Source of the DNA: Stenotrophomonas tumulicola
GTDB lineage: Bacteria; Pseudomonadota; Gammaproteobacteria; Xanthomonadales; Xanthomonadaceae
NCBI RefSeq assembly: GCF_014117215.1
Contig: NZ_JACGXS010000002.1
Location: 460,290-524,289 of the forward strand
DNA length: 64,000 nt
Reading direction: 5' to 3'
In this document: piece after piece, positions 28,112 to 38,328 of the stretch
Layout: every line of letters begins with the position of its first letter
Position numbering within the stretch: position 1 is the first letter of the stretch
Position numbers and translations under genes: made by a program
Notes under the pieces: generated by a model
Told to the model about the DNA's origin: nothing
Databases searched by the model: none
Seen by the model: the letters and a program-made list of their open reading frames with translations, nothing else

Positions 28112-29833
28112 GTGACCCGACACCTTGTCCGTTGCCTGCTTGCCGCTGGTTTGCTGGCTGCTCTTCCGACTGTATCCCCCGCCGCCGACCGCATCACCGG
28201 CCACGGATTCGCTACCCGTTCGGAAGTCATCGCGCCACATGCGATGGCCGCCACCTCGCAGCCGCTGGCGACCCAGATCGCGCTGGACGTGATGAAAGAC
28301 GGTGGCAGTGCCGTCGATGCCGCGGTTGCCGCCAATGCGGCGCTCGGCCTGATGGAGCCGACCGGCAACGGCGTCGGTGGCGATCTGTTTGCCATCGTAT
28401 GGGACCCGAAGACGCAGAAACTGTACGGCTACAACGGCTCAGGCCGTTCGCCGAAGTCGCTCACCCTGGCCGAATTCCAGCGCCGTGGCCTGAAGGAGAT
28501 TCCCGCCACCGGTCCGTTGCCGGTATCGGTGCCCGGCGCGGTCGATGGCTGGTTTGCTTTGCACGAGCGGTTCGGCCGCAAACCGATGGCCGACAACCTG
28601 GCGCCCGCCATCCGCTATGCGCGGCAGGGACATCCGGTGGCGGAGGTGATTGCGTATTACTGGGACCGCTCGGTACCCCGTCTGTCGCAGTATCCAGGCT
28701 TCAAGGAGCAGTTCACCATCGATGGGCATGCCCCGCGCAAGGGTGAGATGTGGAAGAACCCGAACCTGGCCGACACCCTGCAGAAGATCGCCGATGGCGG
28801 ACGCGATGCGTTCTACAAGGGCGACATCGCCCGTACGATCGGCACCTATTTCAAGGCCAATGGCGGCTACCTGAGCTACGACGACATGGCCAGCCACCAT
28901 GGTGAGTGGGTCGACCCGGTCAGCAGCAATTATCGTGGCTATGACGTGTGGGAGTTGCCGCCCAACAGCCAGGGCATTGCCGCGCTGCAGATCCTCAACG
29001 TACTGGAAGGTTACGATTTCTCGAAGATTCCGTTCGGTTCGCCCGAGCACGTGCACTTGTTCGTGGAAGCCAAGAAGCTGGCATTCGCCGACCGTGCCCG
29101 CTTCTACGCCGACATGGCGTTCCAGCCTGCAGCGCCGGTGCAGAAGCTGATCTCCAAGGAATATGCCGCCGAGCGACGTGCATTGATTTCGATGGACAAG
29201 GCGTTGAAGGAAGTGCAGCCGGGGACGCCGAAGCAGTTGGAGGAAGGCGATACGATCTACATGACGGTGGCCGATGCCGACGGCATGATGGTCTCGCTGA
29301 TCCAGTCCAACTACCGGGGCATGGGTAGCGGCATGGCTCCTCCGGGCCTGGGCTTCATCCTGCAGGATCGCGGCGAGATGTTCGTGCTGCAGAAGGATCA
29401 TCCCAACGGTTATGCACCCGGCAAGCGGCCGTTCCAGACCATCATCCCCGGCTTCATCACCAAGGGCGGCAAACCGTATGCCAGCTTCGGCGTGATGGGT
29501 GGGGCGATGCAGCCGCAGGGCCACGCGCAGATCGTGATGAACCTGGTCGACTTCGGCATGAACCTGCAGGAGGCCGGTGATGCGCCGCGTATCCAGCATG
29601 ATGGCTCCACCGAACCCACCGGGCAGGCCACGGCGATGAGCGACGGTGGCGAGGTCAACCTGGAAACTGGATTTCCGTATGAAACAATCCGCGCGTTGAT
29701 GCGCAAGGGCCACCGGGTGGTATTTGCCGACGGCCCATACGGCGGTTACCAGGCGATCCTGCGTGATCCGGACACCGGTGTGTATTACGGCGCCTCGGAG
29801 AGCCGCAAGGATGGGCAGGCGGCGGGGTACTGA
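28112..29833 (+). CDS. ggt: Gamma-glutamyltransferase family protein
   Basis: 573 residues with a signal peptide (about 1-25, ending SPAAD), so periplasmic. The autocleavage point is EEGDTIYMTV, placing the catalytic nucleophile at Thr381; the following residues split the protein into the large and small subunits. The conserved small-subunit end includes GGAMQPQGHAQIVMNLVDFG. GGTs transfer or hydrolyse the gamma-glutamyl group of glutathione. The nucleophile context is TIYMTV rather than the THLSVVD-type seen in E. coli, and the region after it (SLIQSNYRGMGSGM) fits a divergent branch that may prefer hydrolysis or a different substrate. The start is GTG at 28112, just after the inverted repeat. 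Confidence 0.82.
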   Translation: MTRHLVRCLLAAGLLAALPTVSPAADRITGHGFATRSEVIAPHAMAATSQPLATQIALDVMKDGGSAVDAAVAANAALGLMEPTGNGVGGDLFAIVWDPKTQKLYGYNGSGRSPKSLTLAEFQRRGLKEIPATGPLPVSVPGAVDGWFALHERFGRKPMADNLAPAIRYARQGHPVAEVIAYYWDRSVPRLSQYPGFKEQFTIDGHAPRKGEMWKNPNLADTLQKIADGGRDAFYKGDIARTIGTYFKANGGYLSYDDMASHHGEWVDPVSSNYRGYDVWELPPNSQGIAALQILNVLEGYDFSKIPFGSPEHVHLFVEAKKLAFADRARFYADMAFQPAAPVQKLISKEYAAERRALISMDKALKEVQPGTPKQLEEGDTIYMTVADADGMMVSLIQSNYRGMGSGMAPPGLGFILQDRGEMFVLQKDHPNGYAPGKRPFQTIIPGFITKGGKPYASFGVMGGAMQPQGHAQIVMNLVDFGMNLQEAGDAPRIQHDGSTEPTGQATAMSDGGEVNLETGFPYETIRALMRKGHRVVFADGPYGGYQAILRDPDTGVYYGASESRKDGQAAGY

Positions 29834-29887
29834 TCGAACGGGTGTGTAACCCCCGCCCGGCCATCGACAGGCCATGCACACGTCGAC

Positions 29888-29911
29888 GTAGCGCCGGGCC
29901 ATGCCCGGCGG
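29888..29911 (+). repeat. REP-like hairpin after ggt
   Basis: GTAGCGCCGGGCCATGCCCG, the canonical GTAG-headed form. The region to the next gene contains only further short GC-rich inverted segments (around 29934-30000). Confidence 0.65.
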
Positions 29912-30025
29912 AATGGGGGGATGGGCAGGGCGGGTCCATGGCCCGCTGCCGTTCGCGCAACGCCGGAAGCAGGAGCGGCGGGTCACGGACCCGCCCTGTA
30001 CCGGCGCCCCGTTATCCCGCCACCC

Positions 30026-31603
30026 TCAGTCGCGATCCTGCGCGGCGGCTGATTCGATGCGGGTTTCTTCCTGGGCCGCCATCTCCCGCTCTATCCAGGA
30101 TTCGATCATGTGCCGCGCGCGTTGTGCCTGGCGACGCTCCCGTGTGTACTCGAAATCCAGCACCCTGTAGAGCGAGACCATCACCAGCACCATCAACAGC
30201 GCGAAGGGCAGGGCCGCGATGGTGATCATGCCCTGCAGCGCGTCCAGCCCACCGGCAAGCAGCAACGCCGCAGCGATCAGCGCCACGGCCACGCCCCACG
30301 CCATCTTGCGTTTCAGCGGTGGATCGCCTGCTTCTTCGGTGGACATGCTGGCCAGCACCAGCACCGCCGAGTCGGCGGAAGTGACAAAGAAGATCATCAG
30401 CAACACCAGCGCCACGCTGGCCAGCACCACCGGCATGGGCAGGCTGTCGAACATGGTGAACAGCACGGTTTCGTAACCATTGCCCAGCGCCTGGACCAGA
30501 TCCACGTGGCCGAACAATTGCGACCACAACGCGGTGCCGCCGAATACCGAGAACCACAGGAAGCCGAGCACGGTCGGTGCCACCACCACGCCGATCACGA
30601 ACTCGCGCACGGTACGCCCACGGGAAACCCGGGCGATGAACGAGCCGACGAACGGAGCCCAGCTGATCCACCATGCCCAGTAGAAGATGGTCCAGTCCGC
30701 CACCCAGGTGCTGCCGGAGAACGGGGACATGCGCAGGCTCATCGTCACCAGTGAGTTGAGATAGGAGCCGAGCGTGGTGGTGAAGGTATCGAAGATGAAG
30801 CCGGTGGGGCCAAGCACCAGCAGCGCGGCCAGCAGCAACGCGGCCAGGCCGAGGTTGAAGTTCGACAGCCACTTGATGCCGCGGTCCACGCCGCTGCTGG
30901 TGGACAACATGTAGAGCACGAACGCCACGGCGATGATGGTCATCTGCACCGGGACGCTGGCGGTGATGCCGAACACCCGCTGCAGGCCCGCGGCTATCTG
31001 CACCGTGCCGAAGCCCAGCGTGGTGGCTACCCCGATCGCAGTGGACACCACGGCGGCGATGTTCACGGTGTGCCCGATCCAGCCACGATGGTGGCGACCG
31101 ATCACTGGCTGCAGCATGTCGCTGACCAGTCCGCGGCCATTGCGGTTGTACTGGAACCATGCCATTGCCAGGCCGATCAACGCATAGATGGCCCACGGGT
31201 GCAGGCCCCAATGGAAGAACGAATAGCGCATCGAGGCCCGCGCTGCCTCCATGCTCAGCGGGGCCAGCCCCTCGGGTGGCTTGACGAAGTGCGAGACCGG
31301 CTCGGCTGCGCCCCAGAACACCAGCCCGATGCCCATGCCGGCGGCGAACAGCATCGACAGCCAACTGGGGTTGGAGAACTCCGGTTCGGCGTCCTCGCCG
31401 CCGATGCGCAGGTTGCCGAGGCGACCGAACGCCAGGTACATCAGGAACGTGAGGGCCATGAACACGACCAGCAGGTACAGCCAGCCGACACCCCGGATGA
31501 CCTCGGCCAGAGCGACCTGGACCACGGCGTTGAAGGGGCCGGGCAACAAGCCGGCAAGCAGCACCAGTACGGTGACCAGCGCGATGGAAATTCGAAACAC
31601 CAT
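30026..31603 (-). CDS. BCCT-family betaine/choline/carnitine transporter
   Basis: 525 residues with twelve hydrophobic segments. The glycine motif MGIGLVFWGAAEP and the signature WWISWAPFVGSFIARVSR, which holds the aromatic binding box, identify the BCCT family (Trp-rich, sodium- or proton-coupled uptake of quaternary ammonium osmolytes). The basic/acidic C-terminal tail (about 490-525) is long enough to act as an osmosensing segment, as in BetP, but is not diagnostic. The start at 31603 precedes the first helix (VFRISIALVTVLVLLAG); an earlier in-frame Met would add a non-hydrophobic leader. No betaine biosynthesis gene is adjacent. Confidence 0.88.
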   Translation of the reverse strand: MVFRISIALVTVLVLLAGLLPGPFNAVVQVALAEVIRGVGWLYLLVVFMALTFLMYLAFGRLGNLRIGGEDAEPEFSNPSWLSMLFAAGMGIGLVFWGAAEPVSHFVKPPEGLAPLSMEAARASMRYSFFHWGLHPWAIYALIGLAMAWFQYNRNGRGLVSDMLQPVIGRHHRGWIGHTVNIAAVVSTAIGVATTLGFGTVQIAAGLQRVFGITASVPVQMTIIAVAFVLYMLSTSSGVDRGIKWLSNFNLGLAALLLAALLVLGPTGFIFDTFTTTLGSYLNSLVTMSLRMSPFSGSTWVADWTIFYWAWWISWAPFVGSFIARVSRGRTVREFVIGVVVAPTVLGFLWFSVFGGTALWSQLFGHVDLVQALGNGYETVLFTMFDSLPMPVVLASVALVLLMIFFVTSADSAVLVLASMSTEEAGDPPLKRKMAWGVAVALIAAALLLAGGLDALQGMITIAALPFALLMVLVMVSLYRVLDFEYTRERRQAQRARHMIESWIEREMAAQEETRIESAAAQDRD

Positions 31604-31888
31604 GAAGGAGCTTCTCCGATCAGCGAATGAGGGGAGCGAGCAGCAGCTTGCACCATGCGACGGTGCCATGGGCACGGCCGTGGACGACAGCCGCATCGGG
31701 CGGCACGCACTCCAGGCAGGGAATGTGCCGGCGCAGTGTAACTCCCTGCGTCGTCATGACCGCGTCAGTCCAGCACGCGCATCCGATGGTCCCATGACGC
31801 TGCAGGAACCATCGCTGGCAGCATGCGACGGCGCGTGCCCACGGCGTACCATGTCATCGCGATACGCATTCTGTGGTTTAATCCCGGC
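31604..31888. other. Intergenic segment upstream of the thi riboswitch
   Basis: The 285 bp between the transporter start and the riboswitch show no convincing gene. A GTGGTTTAAT stretch (31873-31882) could be part of the thiC promoter. Confidence 0.5.
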
Positions 31889-31975
31889 CGAAGCGGGGGT
31901 ACCGAGGCTGCAAGGCCACGGTTGAGATAGTCCCTTGGAACCTGATCCGGCTGATACCGGCGTAGGGAAGCTTCG
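31889..31975 (+). promoter_or_regulatory. TPP (THI-box) riboswitch controlling thiC
   Basis: The conserved blocks GGTTGAGA, CCTTGGAACCTGATCCGG, CTGATACCGG and CGTAGGGAAGC are present in order, and CGAAGC at 31889 pairs with GCTTCG at 31970-31975 to close P1. These are the aptamer features that bind thiamin pyrophosphate. It begins 182 bp upstream of thiC, so TPP would shut off thiamin pyrimidine synthesis. The segment from 31976 to the gene could hold the expression platform. Confidence 0.93.
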
Positions 31976-32052
31976 CAATGATGGAGGTGCGTGGAACCCC
32001 GCCCAGGGGAGGTCCGCGCGCATGCATCAGTGCGCCGCCGCTTCGTCCCTGA

Positions 32053-33858
<1,806 letters not shown>

Positions 33859-33951
33859 AGATCGTTGACGGGGGCGCCGTCGCGCCGGTGGAGCATGGCC
33901 CGGATCCATCCCGGGCGGTATCCTCCGGCCATCGTCCAACGGTGCCCTGCG

Positions 33952-34629
33952 ATGTCGACCCCGTTTGCCCTCCGTTGGCTGGCCCTTGCCCGGCGCCATC
34001 CTTCAGCCTGGTTGCTCGGCGTGCAGCTGCTCGGGGTGCTGCTGTACCCGGCGATGGACGAAACAGCGGCAGGCCGCGCCGTGTTCGGTACGTTCGGCAT
34101 CGCGGTGCTCGGCCTGGCGCTGTGGGTGGTCCAGCGCAGCCCACTGGGTACCTGGCTGGCACTGCTGTTGGCCATTCCTTCGGTGGTGTTCTCCATCGCT
34201 GCCGTCATGCTGGGCAGGAGCAGCCTGGGCACCGCCGCACAGTTGCTGGAGTGCCTGCTGTACTTCTATACCGCCGGCGCGCTGATCGCCTACATGCTGC
34301 AGGACCACAAGGTCACCCGCGACGAACTGTTCGCGGTGGGCGCGACTTTCACCCTGCTGGCGTGGGCATTCGCTTTCGCATTCTCGGTCTGCCAGCAGTG
34401 GTATCCGGGCAGTTTCCTCGCCGCCACGACGACCGGGACACGCACGTGGATGGAGTTGCTTTATCTAAGCTTCAGTTTACTGAGCGGCGTGGGCCTCAGC
34501 GATGTCATTCCAGTACATCCGCAAGCGCGCGCATTGGTAATGCTGGCGCAGTTTTCAGGGGTAATGTACGTGGCGCTGGTGGTGTCGCGGCTGGTCGGAT
34601 TGACCATGCTGCAGGGTCCACGAAAATGA
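33952..34629 (+). CDS. Two-TM potassium-channel-like membrane protein with degenerate filter
   Basis: 225 residues with about five or six hydrophobic segments. The C-terminal pair (YLSFSLLSGVGLSDVIPVHP, then MLAQFSGVMYVALVVSRLVG) has the layout of the helix-pore-helix module of bacterial ion channels (Ion_trans_2), where TTVGYGD would be expected. Here the filter reads SGVGLSD, so the tyrosine/glycine pair is lost. Similar degenerate proteins occur in Xanthomonadaceae, so it may conduct other ions or act as a membrane sensor. The start at 33952 has a weak upstream ribosome site. No functional partner is evident. Confidence 0.6.
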   Translation: MSTPFALRWLALARRHPSAWLLGVQLLGVLLYPAMDETAAGRAVFGTFGIAVLGLALWVVQRSPLGTWLALLLAIPSVVFSIAAVMLGRSSLGTAAQLLECLLYFYTAGALIAYMLQDHKVTRDELFAVGATFTLLAWAFAFAFSVCQQWYPGSFLAATTTGTRTWMELLYLSFSLLSGVGLSDVIPVHPQARALVMLAQFSGVMYVALVVSRLVGLTMLQGPRK

Positions 34630-34639
34630 ATGCCAGATA

Positions 34640-34665
34640 AAAAAATCGCGCCCAGAGGGGCGCGA
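34640..34665 (-). terminator. Minus-strand intrinsic terminator
   Basis: On the minus strand TCGCGCCCC and GGGCGCGA form an 8-bp stem, then T7. On the plus strand the U tail is missing, so it is oriented to stop a minus-strand transcript, yet no annotated minus-strand gene precedes it. Confidence 0.7.
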
Positions 34666-34790
34666 ATAGTAAAACTGATTATCTGAATACGTAGGCGAGA
34701 GAGTGCCTGATGTCCGCCGCAGCATGTGCGGTTAACGCGCATAGGCTAGTATTCGCGCGCTTCAGTTGTTTTGCGATATGGGTCCATGCT
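34666..34790 (-). ncRNA. Candidate minus-strand small RNA or small mRNA ending at the terminator
   Basis: The terminator at 34640-34665 must serve some minus-strand transcript. The stretch upstream on that strand has no RNA family I recognise. It contains the last part of a 69-codon open frame (34679-34888, starting MVIILVRGWQ), whose codon use is less GC-biased than neighbours. The 5' end is not resolved, so these coordinates are approximate. Confidence 0.3.
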
Positions 34791-34877
34791 GTTTGCAGAG
34801 TCTGGCTGTTCGTGTGTTCCGCGTAATGGAATCCTCGCGCGCCTGGCTGGCACGACACCTGCCACCCGCGTACGAGA

Positions 34878-37256
34878 ATGATGACCATCAGTAGCAGCCC
34901 TTCCCACGACGCTGACATCCTGCGCATCGGCGAATGCACCGTGACTCTTTCGTCACGTGAAGTGCAGGTTCCTGGGGTACGTCGCCTGCGCCGACTGACC
35001 CCCAAGGCAGTGGGCGTGCTGCGCGTGCTGGCGCGCAGCAATGGGCGCGTAGTGACGCGCGATGAGCTGTTCGCCGAGGTATGGCCGGATACCTTGCCGA
35101 CCAATGACGTGCTCACCCAGGCAATCACCCAGTTGCGCAAGGCCTTTGCGGGCGACAGCGACGGCGGGACGGCCTATATCGAAACCATCGCCAAGACCGG
35201 CTATCGCCTGCTGGTCCCGGTATGCGTGGACGACGTGCCTGCGCTGCCAAGGCAATCCGCACGGGTGGACGAAAAGGGCGACGAGGCAGGACCGGATCCG
35301 CTCCCCGTGGGTTCCCTGACCGATACCGGTGCTGCGGCCGACGACGAAGCGACGCCGGCACTGGAGCTGGACGGAGCAGCCACATCGGCTGTGGTACCGC
35401 AGCACAGCCGAAGTTCCTGGCGTCGGACCCGACGATGGATGTTGCTGGGTGTCGGTATCGTGATGCTGGTTGCGCTGGCGGTAATGGCATGGCTGCTGCA
35501 GCGCAGCTCTGGGCCAACACCGCTGGACGCGGCCGTGGAAAACGGCACACGGGTCATCGGCAGTCCGCAGCGGCCTTACCGGCTGATCACGGCCGGCACG
35601 GGCTTCGAGACCTACCCGACGATGTCGCCCGATGGATCGCAGGTTGCCTATGAGGCCAGCGGCGACGATGGCCAGGGCGGACAGATCAAGCTGCAGACCT
35701 CCGGCAACGCGCCCGCGCGCAACCTGGTGGAACGACCGCCGGGTGCGATGGACCGGTTCCCCAACTGGTCGCCCGACGGTCGTGAGATCGCATTTGCGCG
35801 CTTCTTCGACGATGGCCGCTGCCAGGTGCTGATCGCCAGCGCGACCGGTGGCAACCTGCGCCAGGCCACGCGCTGTGACGGGACCGAACTGCTCAGTTTC
35901 GATTGGATGCCCGATGGCCGTGAACTGGTGTTCGGCAGCATGGTCGGTGCGTTCGCTCACCGGGGAATCCGGGTGCTGGAGCTGGGCAGCGGCAAATGGC
36001 GCGCTCTGGACTATCCGGCACAGGATGATGATTTCGACTATGCACCGCGTGTGTCCCCGGATGGGCGATGGCTGGTGTTCGTGCGTAACCCGCAGGTCGG
36101 TGACCTGTGGCGCATGCCGGCCGAAGGCGGTCCATTGGAGCCGCTTACCGATGATGCGGCGGAAATCCGCGGATGGGCATGGCTGAGCGACAGCCGTCAT
36201 ATCGTGTTCGGGCGCCGGGTCGACAGCGAGGTACGCCTGTACCAGTTGGACACCGGCACCCGGACCCTGCGCGACGTGGGCCTGGACGATGCCCAGTGGC
36301 CGGCCGTCGCACGCAACAGCAACATGCTGGCTTTCGTCCATCGCAAGGCGCAGTTCGGCCTGTTCAAAGTGCCGGTGCACGAGCCTGCCAAGGCTGAGCG
36401 ACTGTTTCCCTCCAGCGGCCGTGACAGCCAGCCGATGCTGGCCCCTGACGGCCAGCAGTTGGTATTCGCGTCCGACCGCTCCGGCAGCTATGCCTTGTGG
36501 TGGGCCGATCTGCAGTCGCCGCAGTCGTTGCGGCCGATCCAGGGCCTGCGGCCGGATACCCGGCAGTCGCCGGACTGGTCGCCCGACAGCCGCCACCTGC
36601 TGATGGTAGGCCGCGATGACCACGGTGAATCGCTGGTATACGAAATCACCCCGCGCGACGAGCAACTGTCCGTGCTGCCGGTTCCCGCGACGCGGCCACT
36701 GCAGGCGCTGTATACCGCCGACCCGACGCAGTTGCTGGTGATCGAACGCGATGACGACCAGCGCACCAGGCTCAGCCTGTACGATAGGCGGACGGTGCCG
36801 TGGCAGCGGCTTGCCACCCTGGAAGGTGTCTCCCAGGCTCGCTTCGACGCGGGTCGCCAGCATGTGTTGTTCGCCCGATTCGGTTCGGGCGGGCTGTGGA
36901 TGGCCGATTCCACGCTGGCTGCAGCGAGCGTGCAGCAGGTCAGCACGGACAGGCCTTCGCGCTGGCGCTATCGGAACTGGGCGGTGGCGTCGGGTGGCAG
37001 GATCGACTACGTCGATGACTGGGCCGGTTGCAGCACCGGGTTGTTGCGGATCGGTGCGTCCTCCCCACCGCAATCGCACTGCGTGGACGCGAAACGGCTG
37101 AGCGCCGGCAACGGATTCAGCGTCAGTGCCGATGGGAATGACCTGTACGTATCGATCGCAGTCACCGACGGTGCGGATATCGGGGTGATGCCGTTGCCCG
37201 ATGCATCTGTGGACATCTTTCCGGCCTTTATCAAGCCATTGATGCTGAAGGAATAA
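34878..37256 (+). CDS. CadC/ToxR-like membrane regulator with C-terminal TolB-like propeller
   Basis: 792 residues. Residues 15-110 form an OmpR-type winged helix (LRRLTPKAVGVLRVLA, VVTRDELFAEVWPD, TKTGYRLL-like AKTGYRLLVPV). A linker rich in Ala/Glu/Asp precedes one membrane helix at about 188-209 (MLLGVGIVMLVALAVMAWLL). The periplasmic part (about 225-792) contains repeated SPDG-type strands such as PTMSPDGSQVAYEASG, FPNWSPDGREIAFARF and QPMLAPDGQQLVFASDR, a TolB/WD40-like propeller. It could sense a periplasmic ligand or envelope state and act on DNA from the membrane, as CadC does. AraC and TonB-receptor genes follow on the same strand. The target genes are unknown. Confidence 0.85.
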   Translation: MMTISSSPSHDADILRIGECTVTLSSREVQVPGVRRLRRLTPKAVGVLRVLARSNGRVVTRDELFAEVWPDTLPTNDVLTQAITQLRKAFAGDSDGGTAYIETIAKTGYRLLVPVCVDDVPALPRQSARVDEKGDEAGPDPLPVGSLTDTGAAADDEATPALELDGAATSAVVPQHSRSSWRRTRRWMLLGVGIVMLVALAVMAWLLQRSSGPTPLDAAVENGTRVIGSPQRPYRLITAGTGFETYPTMSPDGSQVAYEASGDDGQGGQIKLQTSGNAPARNLVERPPGAMDRFPNWSPDGREIAFARFFDDGRCQVLIASATGGNLRQATRCDGTELLSFDWMPDGRELVFGSMVGAFAHRGIRVLELGSGKWRALDYPAQDDDFDYAPRVSPDGRWLVFVRNPQVGDLWRMPAEGGPLEPLTDDAAEIRGWAWLSDSRHIVFGRRVDSEVRLYQLDTGTRTLRDVGLDDAQWPAVARNSNMLAFVHRKAQFGLFKVPVHEPAKAERLFPSSGRDSQPMLAPDGQQLVFASDRSGSYALWWADLQSPQSLRPIQGLRPDTRQSPDWSPDSRHLLMVGRDDHGESLVYEITPRDEQLSVLPVPATRPLQALYTADPTQLLVIERDDDQRTRLSLYDRRTVPWQRLATLEGVSQARFDAGRQHVLFARFGSGGLWMADSTLAAASVQQVSTDRPSRWRYRNWAVASGGRIDYVDDWAGCSTGLLRIGASSPPQSHCVDAKRLSAGNGFSVSADGNDLYVSIAVTDGADIGVMPLPDASVDIFPAFIKPLMLKE

Positions 37257-37338
37257 ATTCCTTCACAAGTCTTTCGTATTGCCATCGTGTCGATTTCGTC
37301 GCGAAGTCGTGTCGACGTCCTGACGGCCGCCACCTGAT

Positions 37339-37372
37339 TTGGCAAAACGGATGCCCTGTATTGGCAAATCCG
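37339..37372 (+). promoter_or_regulatory. Direct repeats upstream of the AraC gene
   Basis: TTGGCAAAACGG (37339-37350) and TTGGCAAATCCG (37361-37372) are direct repeats with starts 22 bp apart, about two helical turns, the usual footprint of an AraC dimer. The second ends 10 bp before the araC start. The same spacing of GCAAA recurs before the TonB-receptor gene. Confidence 0.5.
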
Positions 37373-37381
37373 TGGTGCCCC

Positions 37382-38281
37382 ATGCGTCAGCTTTCCTTGG
37401 CCGATCGCGGTCAAACGATTTCACTGGACAAGTCGCCGGACGACGTCACTCCCATCTGCCTGGGCGTGGCCCGGCTGGGCAGCCTGCAGACCGCGGGCAG
37501 TTGCTTCACTGTCTGGATCCAGATCCGCGGCAGTGCATGGGTGGAGGCGAAGGAAGGCCGGTTCCGCTTGCGGCAGGGGGAGTGGATCGCTTTCGAAAAG
37601 GAATCCCGTCCGCTGGTGCAGGCCGGTCGCAATGGGTTGTGCATTGGCCTGGCATTGAACTCCGATGCCATGCGCATGCTGGCCGAACTGGCCGACTGCG
37701 GCCTGTACGCCGGCCGCGGGTTGATGAAGCGCCCGGAGCTTCGAGTGGCCCTGCGCCTGTGGCGCGATGCGCTCGATAGCGGCTTGCCCGCACAGGCCCT
37801 GCGTCCCTTGCTGCTGCATCTGGCATCGCTGCAGCGCACGCTGGCCGGAACCGTGCAGCGTTGCCCGGGACGGTCGCGTAGCCGCAAGCGCCAGGTGTTC
37901 GGTCGCATGCAGCGCGCACGCCTGTACCTGGAAGGCAACAGCCACCGCGTGGTGCGCATCGGGGAACTGGCGGAACTGACCAACTTCTCCAGCTGGTACC
38001 TGTCCAAGACGTTCCAGAGCCTGTACGAAGAAAGCCCGCAGGCGCTGTCGGCACGGCTGCGGCTGGAGCGCGCCGCAGACCTGCTGCGCGACACCGACAT
38101 GATGATCGGCGAAGTCGCCGCGGCCAGTGGTTTCGACAACTGCTGCAGCTTCGCGCGGGCGTTCCGTGCCCGCTTCGGCCAATCCGCATCACACTTCCGT
38201 GAAGGCATCGCAAAGCTGCCGCCACATTCGGCAAAGTCTCTGGCTGTGTCGCGCAAACCAAGGGTCGCAACACAATCGTAA
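37382..38281 (+). CDS. AraC-family transcriptional regulator
   Basis: 299 residues. The C-terminal 100 residues form the double helix-turn-helix: VVRIGELAELTNFSSWYLSK with the first recognition helix, then RAADLLRDTDMMIGEVAAAS and FDNCCSFARAFRARFGQSAS for the second. The N-terminal 180 residues are a cupin-like effector domain without a clear ligand motif. The ATG at 37382 was preferred over a TTG 21 bp upstream. It is 126 bp after the CadC-like gene and 47 bp before the TonB receptor, so it probably controls the receptor gene. Candidate direct-repeat sites precede both. Confidence 0.85.
   Translation: MRQLSLADRGQTISLDKSPDDVTPICLGVARLGSLQTAGSCFTVWIQIRGSAWVEAKEGRFRLRQGEWIAFEKESRPLVQAGRNGLCIGLALNSDAMRMLAELADCGLYAGRGLMKRPELRVALRLWRDALDSGLPAQALRPLLLHLASLQRTLAGTVQRCPGRSRSRKRQVFGRMQRARLYLEGNSHRVVRIGELAELTNFSSWYLSKTFQSLYEESPQALSARLRLERAADLLRDTDMMIGEVAAASGFDNCCSFARAFRARFGQSASHFREGIAKLPPHSAKSLAVSRKPRVATQS
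38227..38260 (+). promoter_or_regulatory. Second GCAAA direct-repeat pair, before the TonB receptor
   Basis: TTCGGCAAAGTC (38227-38238) and TCGCGCAAACCA (38249-38260) have GCAAA cores 22 bp apart, as in the araC promoter. They overlap the last araC codons and lie about 70 bp before the receptor start. Confidence 0.45.
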
Positions 38282-38328
38282 CGTTTGGGGGCGTTTTAAC
38301 ACGCCACTAACGTACCTTGGAGAGATAC

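Noticed and set aside
28439-29986. Long minus-strand open frame opposite ggt
   Set aside because: Shadow of the conserved gamma-glutamyltransferase; no ribosome site and no family motif.
31978-32052. Short upstream open frame between the TPP riboswitch and thiC
   Set aside because: It begins with two ATGs after the aptamer but has no ribosome site of note and no conserved pattern; it may only be part of the expression platform.
34679-34888. 69-codon minus-strand frame as a definite gene
   Set aside because: Third-position GC is lower than in neighbours and no motif is present; kept only as part of the orphan-terminator finding.
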